Below, piece by piece: positions 47,501 through 59,500 of a stretch of 60,000 bases of DNA. The notes under the pieces were generated by a model, which had not been told where the DNA came from, searched no databases, and worked only from the letters and a program-made list of their open reading frames with translations. Numbering within the stretch: position 1 is the first letter of the stretch; every line of letters starts with the position of its first letter. Origin of the DNA: Bolinopsis microptera (lineage: Eukaryota; Ctenophora; Tentaculata; Lobata; Bolinopsidae). Position numbers and translations under genes: made by a program. Location of the stretch: assembly GCF_026151205.1 (NCBI RefSeq), contig NC_087074.1, forward strand, positions 6,636,001 to 6,696,000, in the 5' to 3' direction.

Positions 47501-50500
47501 ATAACACTGTTAGTAACGCCGATACTTGCATTGCTAACTGCTGAGGCAAACGAGACTCTCTCTCTCTCTCTCTCTCTCAGCTGGCTGTGTTAAAAGTAGA
47601 GTAGGAGTTGTGGGAGGGGGTGGGTGAGTTTACGTCATTTCACCATTGTGGGAGGGGGTGGGTGAGTTTACGTCATTTCACCATTGTGGGAGGGGGTGGT
47701 TGAGTTTACGTCATTTCACCATTGTGGGAGGGTGAGTTTACGTAATTTCAACATTGTGGGAGGGGGTAGTTGAGTTAACGTCATTTACGTACTTTTTGGT
47801 ACGTTTTGGTGAGTTTGGCAGGGCGTGCTCAGGACAACTGCATCGAGTGCGTCCTCCTCCAGCTCAGCATTGAGTTATCGTTTGTCGGAGTGTATCCCGG
47901 AACCGGTGGTGTGTCTGGGTACTGTTCCATAAATCTGCCTAGACCAACTTTGAAACTGTCTAGCAATGTGATACTCCGGAGCTCCGATGGGAGCACGTTG
48001 AAGAGCTGAGCTGCTCTAACTCTAAAGCTGTTGTCGTAATCTGTTCTTACCGACAACTGTGCGTTTTTGTTCATGGCTGGGATCTCTGCCTTAATACCAT
48101 GCCTTTGATGAGACTTGAACTCGAAGCCCGTATCGTTCGGAGCATGTTCATTAAGAATTTTCCATACATGAATAATAGAATAACGCTCTCTCCGCCTCTG
48201 AAGGGACATCAACTTAAGCTTCTTCAGCCTGTCCCAGTACTGGAGATCACGGCAGCCAGATATCTTTCTAGTAAAGGATCTCTGTACAGTCTCCAGCTTT
48301 TGTATCTCTGTGACTTTTGTAGGGTTCCAGACTGGACAGCAGTACTCTAGCTTGGAGCGAACCATGCTTTTGTATAAAGTCAGCATGACTACTTGTGACC
48401 GGTCTCTAAAGGCACTCAATGTCCAAGCCGCCATTTTTCTAGCTCCTTGAACTGTCTTCTCAATGTGAGGACACCATGACCTACTGCTGCTAACATACAC
48501 TCCAAGGTCTCTGACAGTTTCCTGTGGTGATATTGCGTGTCCTTTTGGTGTAGTATACTCAACAGTCTCTGGGTAGAACGGGAGCTCTCTTAGAGCTTTT
48601 GATCCATTCAGGGGGTAGTTTACAACCTCAAACTTCTGTTCGTGTAGCTCCATGTTGTTAACACGTGACCACTCGATGACTATGTTGAGATCATCTTGCA
48701 GTAACTCCACACTACTCATTCCTCGGATAGCCCCAATCAACTTTGTGTCGTCTGCAAAGCTGAATCCGTTACTATAGCTAATGCTGTTCAACAGATCGTT
48801 GATGTACAGGATAAATAGGATCGGTCCTAGGACTGTCCCTTGTGGCACCCCACTTGCCACTGGCTGGAAGGATGATTTGCGACCTTCAACAACGACTGTT
48901 TGTTTTCTGTTTAGCAAAAACTCTTTGATCCACCTTAAAGCCTGACCACCAATTCCGTATCGACCAAGCTTGGCTAGCAGCACTGCATGGTCGACCTTGT
49001 CAAAAGCTTTGGCAAAGTCGAGGTAAATCACATCAACTTCTTCATCATTGTTGAGTGATTTGTAGATCTGTTCGATGTGACTGAGAAGCTGCGTCATGCA
49101 ACTCCTCTTTTTTCTGAACCCATGCTGGTTCGCATTGATCGTCATATTCTCTTCCAAATGACGAACCAGGTTTTTTCTGATTACACGCTCAAATGTCTTT
49201 ATGATGTGCGAGGTTAAAGACACTGGTCTATAGTTTGCTGGGTCCGTTCTGTCCCCCTTCTTATAGATAGGGGTGATATATTGGGTCTTTAATTCCGCTG
49301 GTATATACCCACTGCTGAACGATTCCTGCCAGAGGAGTGTTAGCGGGTCTGCAAGTTGTTCTTTGCAGGCTGTGAGTATCCTAGCAGGAATCTCCCCGTC
49401 AGGTGCGGCCGAATAGGGATCCAGTTCTCCTAATGCTTCAATGATATCTTTTCTTGTGAAGCTTAGCTCGTTGAATCCGGAATCCAGTCCCTGAGGTAAT
49501 CCTTGGCTCTTCATACATTCATCAATATCGGCACTCATAGGGTTACTAAATACCTTCTGGTACTGCTTCTGAAGTAACTCTGCCTTGATGCTGGGGTCGT
49601 CCACTAATGCCCCAGTCTCATCTCTCAACACCGGGATCGTAGATCTGGTCTTCTGGAGACGCTTGGCATACGAAAAGAAGTATTTGGGGTTCTTCTTTCA
49701 CCATTGTGGGAGGGGGTGGTTGAGTTTACGTCATTTCACCATTGTGGGAGGGGGTGGGTGAGTTTACGTCATTTCACCATTGTGGGAGGGGGTGGTTGAG
49801 TTAACGTCATTTTACCATTGTGGGAGGGTGAGTTTACGTAATTTCACCATTGTGGGAGGGGGTGGTTGAGTTAACGTCATTTCACCATTGTGGGAGGGGG
49901 TGGTTTAGTTTACGTCATTTCACCATTGTGGGAGGGGGTGGGTGAGTTTACGTCATTTCATCAGTGACATTCTTTTGTTAGCCATTCTCGTCATGAATGA
50001 TTAGAATAAGAGGTTCTGGTGTCAAATCACGGACAAAACACCATGAATATGATAAAGGGACGAATTTTCCCTTTAGATGAATTTCACCATTTGTCGCCAT
50101 GATTTTATGCCATCCGCGGTTAAACATTAGCACGGAGAGTGTTAGAGCGAGGGCTGTCTATTAAAGTATCTATTAAAGTACGGACTGTATGGTTCATTGA
50201 TATACTATAAAGCTATAATACTGTTCCCTCTCTAGTGCACTGTTTTGGGTACACGATATAGGGTGCCGAGTGTGATGTGTAACACAATGCCTTGACGTCT
50301 AGATAACACACAGCTTTGTGCGCAGGCTTGCCCGCCTTGGTTCTAGTGATCGACGTTGACCAAAATAACACCGGCGGCGGCGTGAAATTAATGTCAAGTG
50401 CAGTTAACTTCATCGACAGATCCTGCTGGTGTAGCGAACCACCTTAGTTTCGCTATTCAGTAAAAACAACACAACAAAAGTTTTTGGAGCAGAATAAATG

Positions 50501-53500
50501 CACGCCAGTTTACGCCGGGGACGTATCGGTGGTGTTCGGCGTGGCCAAATTACCTGGCGGCGGCGGACAAGCCTGTTGTGCTTTGTGTAATGATTGAGAT
50601 TACATGTCTCAAGCCTTGTTAAAGTAAACCTTTCCCACGTACTGTCACGTACTTTGGTTGCCCCCCCCCCCCCCCCCCACCACGTACTATGGTGTGTATA
50701 ATAAGTGTCACGTACTGTGGGACCAGCTGTTGAACACTCCGGGAGAACCTGTTTTTGTGAGGAGTCGCTAAAAGTTGAGGATTATTATTATTATGGACAT
50801 GTGTAGCTCGAATTGATGACCTGTTTACTATAAATATTGCGTAATATTTAATACAATTCGTATACAGCATCGTTCAGATGAGACATTGTCAGCTTTACCA
50901 GTCAGCATTTAAATAATTAGTATTAGTATTATTCAAATAATTAGTTTTAGTACTATTCTCATAATTAGTCCGCGTTAATTTTGCTGTAATTGATAACTCA
51001 CAGCTAGCGAGTTTAATATTTCACAATGTTATATTCTGGTAGTGTATGAGTAGTTAGATTTACAACGGTACGGTCAGTTTACAGTTACCTTACAAGACAT
51101 ATTTATGTGGATCATAATTCTGGGGATCGGAATTATGGGGGAACGAAAATATGGGGATTTTTTTCAGAAATCCCCGAATTTCGTACCCCAAATTAAATTG
51201 TCGCATTTTCACGCTAAATTATTTCAGAGAAATCAACATCAGTTTTTGATGGAATTTTAAAAAATCGTGAAAAACTAAATTAATTAAAAATCATTCTCTT
51301 CGTTTAAATCGTCTTCATCGTCGTCTCTTTCACCTTGAGTCTGCTCACCGGTGTAGTCCCAGGTGTATGCCTCCCTCAACAGGAGTTTGAGCTTGTCAAT
51401 TAAGTCTCCCCTACTCTTGAATGTGAGACTTAGTTTGACTTCTAACCCTCCAGAGGGTATCGGCGAAATGCGTATCCTTGTCTCACAAAACACGTAAAAC
51501 AACTTATTTGACAAATTCACCTCAAACTAGTCCTACTTAAGCCAATTACATACAAATTAATGTGTGGGATTTTGAAATGGTGGCCACAATTTTGGTAGTA
51601 CGAAAATATGGGGATTTTTTCCAAAAATCCCCAAATTTCGTACCATATAAATATGTCTCGTAAGGTATGACACAATTTATATGTCGCTCCGACTCTAGTT
51701 TTTCATCGTTTAACTTGTGTTTATTTCTTATTATTTCACAGCAATTGATTGCGTTTGTAAAACACAATGTTCTGTTCGACTTAGTAAGAACGATGTTCCA
51801 TTCATTTCAGATCGATTAAGAGCTGTTAGTGTCTTTACACTGCCGCTTAAGTGCTTAAACGGTAATATATATGGAGTAATATAAGCAGTAACAGTAACCT
51901 CATATCTCACGTCTGACGTCTCACTTACCTCAAATAAACTAACAACTCTACTCATACGCCAATAAGTTCTTTTCACCGCCAGTTTTAAACGGATGAAAGA
52001 GTTGCCCACGGTTGAAATAACCTGACACTAACTTGACACAGGGCCTGAAACTCGTCCATTTTGTTGATGAATTGACTCGCTGGATGATAGTTTTTTGTTC
52101 ATTACGTAACCATATTTGGTGCCCAAGATATCCAGTGATTAGTTTTGTTGGAAAGAGCGCATAATGAGGTGAGTACTGAGTATGTAATGCTTGCGGAGTG
52201 GGCGGTCACCTGTAATGCTTGCAGAGTGGGCGGTCACCTGTAATGCTTGTAGATTGGGTGGTCACCTGTCTTCATCTGTTTAATGGATTGTTCATCTGAT
52301 AAATGATTTGCATTTCTTTTTTCTGATCGCTAGGCCAAGACGACATGATAAACCTTTCAGGGAGCATCACTTGAAACTTCATTTTAAGTTTTAATAAACC
52401 CTGGGGAATCCTTTTCTGTATGTTTATTCTATTTGCTGAATTGAGAAAAAAGAGTCTTTGGACTATAATAGACGAGGAAAAACTGATTGCTGCAAATTGT
52501 AGAAGAAATATACTCTCATGTGTTGAGTTCCAATTTGTATATCAATGATTTGACGAATTAACGCAGACCTTTTACGATAGCTAATGTGATTATTCTCTCG
52601 TTTGACCGGACAAGATGCTACAAACATATCTTGAGGATGTGCTAAGATTAAACTCAATTCATCACCAATCACCATGTCCATACCCTAAAGGGCTTTGACG
52701 GAAAGTTCCTCGATGACACTTAGGATTTCTCCAGCCAGTCAGTGTTCTCGCTGAACATTACGTTCGAGGTAGCTTGTAATCTGTCGGCGAATGTTTTAAA
52801 AGACCCGTTTAAAAGATCCGTATTAATTTAACATAAAGTAAGGAGTCGGAGCACCAATAAAGCAGAGAGTTTGTGCTTTATTGTGGCAATTAGCAAACCC
52901 GTTGCTAAAACAAAGGCTATTATGTTATTAGAAAAGAAAAGATCTTTTGTAAGAATACACTCTAAGATTAAGTTAGGCACATGATTACAAATTTAAAATT
53001 ATAAGTTATAGTAAAATATAATGAGAAGTTCAGTAAGATTTGTAAATTTTATGTTAGGTAGTTTTCAAGCGAATGCTGTTCGTCTCTGACTCTAGAGGAG
53101 TAGAAACGCTGACGAATGCGAAAACTTCTGGTAACAAATGCACGTGCAATGCTTGTTTGATCTTTTTAACACGTGCAGTGCTTGTTTGATCCTGTCAAGG
53201 CTACGGTAACAAACACATGCAGTACTTGTTTGATCCTGTCTACGGATCACATCAACACATTGTGATGATGGATCCCGCTCAGAGTTCTTTTATTCTTGAA
53301 ACAAATTACTATTTCATATGATTTTTAACAAGTTAAAGTTTTGCACGATCTGAAAAGCATTGTTGCAATGTTACAGATTAGCAGATTATTTTTTAAATGT
53401 CTGTAAATGTCGCTCCTGAACGGTAATGGGCGTTGGGCGTACTATTCAACTATAATAATATTAATTAATTGTCCGTGCGTTAAGTAACCCTTAGCTGTGT

Positions 53501-56500
53501 TATCCGTGCCTCAAGTTTCCACCGACAGATTTCCGATTTTATTTAATTTTCGGTCAGATTTGAGTTTACTTTATTTATTTGTTTTTATTTTTAAATTAAA
53601 AATTTTAAGAACCTAACCTGTGTTAATTGTATTTTAGGATTAGGGATACTACGATATCCATAATTTCACATAATAATATATACTTAGTATTGTGAGTGCT
53701 GCATGGGTCCAGTGCTGCATTTGACCTTGCAGGATAATCTTTATGCAGAGACATCTAGCCACCACGTGTCATTTAATTGTAATTAAATATATGGACACGT
53801 TCATTGAAGTTTGAGGATATTGGTAAATATTAGTGACCCTACTAAATGGCACGATGATGTAAAATGTATCACACTATAAAACTATATAAATCCTCAATGG
53901 TTAGGATAATCGTTTCATCTTCTAGATAAAATTTGTCGCATAACGATATATTTATCAGACGATAAGATATCGCTTAAATGCGGCCGGCAGTGAGTTGTAA
54001 ACTTTGTCACACTATAAAAACGTGACAGAGTTTATATGGACCCCTTGTTGCCGTGTTTGACCAAATTTTCGAATTTCCATTCTATAGGATAGTTGCATAT
54101 GACTAGTATCTACATATTTAGCGACTTTTTTCGTTAAATGGTTGCACCATGTAAACTCCGTCACACATTTAAGAAATTTATATGAGGGATGTTTATGACA
54201 TCCTGACAAGAAATGCCGAATAGTCTAGCATTATTTTCTGAGCTGAATGTGTTTGGAATTGTTCACATATTTCATTGTTATAGGCAAATACAAATACAGA
54301 AGGCAGAAATGGGTAAACTTTGTCACATACATTTGTATGATATCTCCACATGTGTGAAATTGAGTAAATATTAGTATACCAACTTAAACACCCTATATTA
54401 CGTACTATGGATCAATTAACAATATTTCAACCACACACCGGTCATATAAATTATTATATGGCAGTGATATGTTAACATTGGCAAAATTTCAACACCTGAA
54501 CATGGTAAAAATTTGTAAATTTCGTCACAAAAAATATGATAACTTTATTTGCTATTTGTTGGCAAAATAACTAGTTTATCGACATAGGTATGGTGATAAA
54601 GTAACATTATATCCTATTCGAGGTATGATTCTTCAAAATAGGGGGCAAGAAATGTAAATTTCGTCACATCAGCCCTTGCATTAGTTAGATAGATTTTCTT
54701 TCATATCAACAGTCCTTATTATAGTTAGAATGGATTTACACAGGAAATATAGAAACCCATGCCAATTTTTCATCACATTGATATTATACTGTTGGGGCAG
54801 GAAAAGTAAATTTCGTCACATTTCAGTAACTTAGTAAAATTAAACTCAGCATTGTTAAACTTGAGTTCTAATTTGCTAAACAATAACCAACCAATAATTC
54901 CTGGAAGAACATTGAATTCTAACCGAGGTATGGTTCTTCAAAATAGGGTCAAGAAATGTAAATTTCGTCACATACGAGTACGTCATTGTAAAATTTAGAT
55001 ACAATTTCTTTCACGTGAACAAGGCACAAATACCTGATAACACCTGGAACTCAGATTACGATCTTATCATGGATTCATGTTTGCTTTGCAACTCATGCAC
55101 ACCCAGGTAATCATTGTTTCCAAATTCAACCTATTTACGATGTCATTTTGTGACGATGTTTACATCAACTGCCCTATACTTGAATCAACTGTATCCGTGT
55201 ATCGTCCTTATATAGAGTTTTCCCGCCTTCCAAACCAAAATCAGATATAAATGATTTCGGAAATTCACCCAGAATTTCAAATTCCATATAATGTGACAGA
55301 ATTTACATCATTTCCCAATATAACCGAGTGCATGTATTTGCTAACTTTTCAAAACAACATATTTTTGGGCTATGATTGGCAGAAGAACCATCAAATAATG
55401 AGTTGAAAGGGTTTTGAGGACACCTCACAGTAGAAAAGAGGTCGCGTATTCTGAGTGTGACAAAGTTTACGAAATATTGCCTTAAAGCCGTTCGATCCGT
55501 GCCCTTTAACCAATGTTGTATCATAATTGTTAGATTGACCTAATCTACTATATTTCCGACCAAAGAATGATAATTGGGGAGCTATGGTAAACAATGTCAC
55601 AAAAATGTGACATTTTTTACATTATAGTGCCTAAAAGCAATACATTTTCTTTCTGAGCAGTGCATATGGGAGTATGGGTCACGTGGCTAATGTTCAGAAC
55701 TTATGAACACGCTAGATTAATAGATGCTAAAATTAAGCCACTATCGTCGAAAACGCTATTTTAGAAATTTACCAATATCCTCAAACTTCAATGAACGTGT
55801 CCATATATTATATACAGGGTGGCCCATAAGTGACTACCCACACGCAACCTCTTAATAACTCACGTAATTCGTCTCCAAATTGCACCAAAATTTCAGAGAT
55901 TATAGATATGGGTCAAACTTAGATTTCCTGAAAGTTTCGTAAGCCACGCCCAATTACAGTGGGCGTGGCGTGACACTCAATAAAAATGGTTCACTATCCT
56001 CCCTTTACTGCAGAACAACGATTGTTCGTCTACCTGAAGAAAGAAAATGGGGAGTTCTACCCTCAGATTAAACGACAATTTCAGATGAAATTCAACCGAC
56101 CACCCCCTTGCCGGAAAAGCTGCTTTGACATTCATCACAAGATCAAGTTTACGTTTTCTGCACACGATCGGCGAAGAGTCGGCAGAAGACGAACTGCGAG
56201 GACTGTAGAAAACATCACGATGGTTGTTGGTGACGTGATGGACACACCTAAGATTGGCACCCGGAAACGAGCTCCTGCCTTAGACCTCAGCAGAACAACC
56301 CTTCAGCGAATCCTAAAGCAAGACCTTTCTAACCGGGCCTACCGAATCACAAAGAAACACAAACTTTTGGACCGTGATTTCCAATCGAGGATAGATTTCG
56401 CCAACACATTCCTTGAAGTTGAACATCTTAATTGAAATTATTGAATTGTTTTTGTGTGGGAATTTTTATTAGTTGATTTCATTTATTGATTTATCCTAAA

Positions 56501-59500
56501 AATTTGTGTTTTCCTTTCTAGCAAAGACATCATCGGTATCCAATCAAAGCCTAATGAACCTCATTAATACACGCTAACGCCTTACTCTTGATCAGATTGG
56601 GTGACGAGATCACTAATTGAGTGCAAATATCACTGACTGAGTGCTCGGATCACATATCCGATGGTTTTTAAAGTGGTCATAACTCAGCCATATTTTAACC
56701 AATGAACTTGAAACTTTTGGAAAAGTTTTCAATTATCTAGCCAAATGTGTGCAAAACATTTTGAGTTCTTAGCTTAAAGCGTTCTCATTTTATGAAGACA
56801 ATAGTGAAAAAGAGGGGGTGTCACGCCACGCCCACTGTAATTGGGAGTGGCTTACGAAACTTTCAGGAAATCTAAGTTTGACCCATATCTATAATCTCTG
56901 AAATTTTGGTGCAATTTGGAGACGAATTACGTGAGTTATTAAGAGGTTGCGTGTGGGTAGTCACTTATGGGCCACCCTGTATTTCTCGTTGTTACGTTAA
57001 ATGGTCAATTTATCTGGCGAACATTTTATGATAATAGATACAAAGATACATATTATATATAATATATAATATATTTATTGTCTAAAAAATTACAAGCTGA
57101 AGTTTTTATTGGTGTCTATTGTCCCTCACCCTCCTATAACAGTAGCGTATTGTAAGTGGTCCCAGCTTGACTGTCTCAACCATAACTAAGTAGCAGTTAC
57201 AAACATTTACAGCCTTGCAGAACTTTATTTCATAATAATATTATTGACTGCATGTCTTATTTATCCAAGGTTTTTGTTTGAAAACTGATTATGATATAAT
57301 GAATTGTACATAACCCCACTATAACCCCCAACTGCCACAGCATGGTACGCCCCCCTCCGGGAACCCCAGCCCCCTCAGCTGACCTCCTCCTCTCACTCCC
57401 CTACCTTCTCTGCCTCCTAGTCGGGTTTCCCGCCAACCTGTGCGCTATGATCTACTTCCTCCGCAAGAAAAGACGGGACCTGCCCAACTACCTCTATATC
57501 TTCAGTTGCTTTAACGACATGCTGACCAACCTGCTGGTGGTTCCGGTTATAGCCAGTTTGTGGAGTGGCAGACAGGAGGCACTGTACGGGTACCCTGTTC
57601 TCTGTACTGTATTCGGCATGTTCCTCAAGATGCAGGTTAGTAACACCTTAGTTACACCTTAGTATCACATTAGTATCACCTTAGTAACACATTAGTAAAC
57701 CTTATTTAGTAACACCTCAGTAACACCTTAGTAACACCTCAGTAACACCCTAGTAACACCTTCCTATGCAGGCTAGTTTCTCTGTGTTCCTGGTAGCAGT
57801 GCTAAGTATCACCAGGACAGTCATCTTGTTCCGCCCCTTCCTGGATATATCTACCCGGACAGTGCTACTAGTAGTAGGAGGGTACGGGGTATACCTGGTG
57901 CTGAACCAGGTGGTCCCCCTGGTGCTCCAGAAGACTAGGTTTGTGTACACAAGTGAGGAGGTGTACTGCTGGGACGATGGTACCTCCCAGGTGTGGGATA
58001 AGCTGGATATATGGTTAGATCTGATAGTTCTGGCTGTTCCTGTTGTCCCCATAACCATTAGCTGTGTGCTGTCTTGTATATTCGTGGGGAGGAAGGGGAA
58101 GTATCTCTCTGAAACTGCCAGTGGAGGGAGTGCTAACTCCAAGAGGGCTACCCGGACTATTATCCTCATGACGGCTGTGTACATCCTGTTTAATATCCCC
58201 CTGTTTGTTAACTACCTACTGTGGACTATCTCCGTTAACACAGGTAATGTGACGTATCCTGATCCGTACTGGAACACTACCTTCACCTACTGGTTTGTGT
58301 GGAACTTCACGGACTGTCTCTTTATAAACCTAAACTCTCTGTTCAACCCTCTGGTGTATTTCATGAGGATCAAGACTTTCAAAGAGTGGGTTTATGAGAG
58401 ATGCCGTGCTGTTAAGGGGAAGATATCATCTACATTTGTATTGAAATGTAGATGAAAATAGTGGATTTAGAGCAGGGGGTTGATATCATTATCTTTGATA
58501 ATAATAATAGAGGGCCTTATGGTTTATCAAATGCTAGGAACTTTTAACAACTTTAATAAACGTATTTTTTTACCGTAGAATCGAATAAAAGTTGTCCGGT
58601 AATGATTGGATTGATTTTTAAGTGTATTTTGGTTGGCTGAACTTATTGACAATTGCATTATTGGTGTAAATGTAAAATGACTGCATCCGTATTCCTTATT
58701 GGAGAAGATGTTTGTAAGTGTTTTGAAGGACTTTTAATAATGATGATATAAATATAATCATGTGATTATTTTATAACCAGATTCTTATTTGAGTTGGGGA
58801 GAAACTACATATGTATCCCCCCACCCCCAACTACAGTTGATAATTTGCCAAATTAATGTGAGCTGATATCAGACTAACGTTCTACAAAAAGGAATTGTGA
58901 CTTAAACAAGGAAAATCAACTTACATTTGAGGAGTGACAAAGATATTTCCAGTTGAAGAATGGAAAAAAATCTTTGGTCCATTTGGGTCCATAGCGTATT
59001 TCCAGTAGTTCAATATCTGAAAATAAAAATGTAAGGCAGAATGCAAGGCGCCGAACTTTTATATCAATCATTTTTATTTTTCAAAGAAGAGCAGACCAGC
59101 GTTCTTGTTCAGCTGATGCAGCGGTAAAAATGTTATCATTGCTAAAAATCAGGTATAACTTCCACTGCTCAAGTTTAAATTTACGTTTTTCATAGCAAAC
59201 CCCTCCATAAGACTAGGAAGGTACAGATCGTATAGGCAGAGTAGGGAGGATCTGATCTCATCTGAACTTGATAGCTTCTGGAGCTCCGTCAGTATCATCT
59301 CACCTAACAACCTCTTCTGCGACTCGTCTCTCTACAGTGACAATAGCTGTTTGTTGGCACTATGGTATATTACATGTGGGCGTGCGATAACGGTTCAAAC
59401 CTCTTATCTTCAAGTATAGTGAGTTAAAACTGCTAATACATAATCTAAATTTTTCCCCAATACATGACAATGACAATGTGTTCAATGTTGGTCTCAGTTT

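Noticed and set aside
59196-59364. Plus-strand reading [18 protein letters not shown] resembling a glypican segment
   Set aside because: The opposite strand gives an alpha2delta exon (59185-59331) in correct order and phase with its neighbours, so the plus reading is a shadow.
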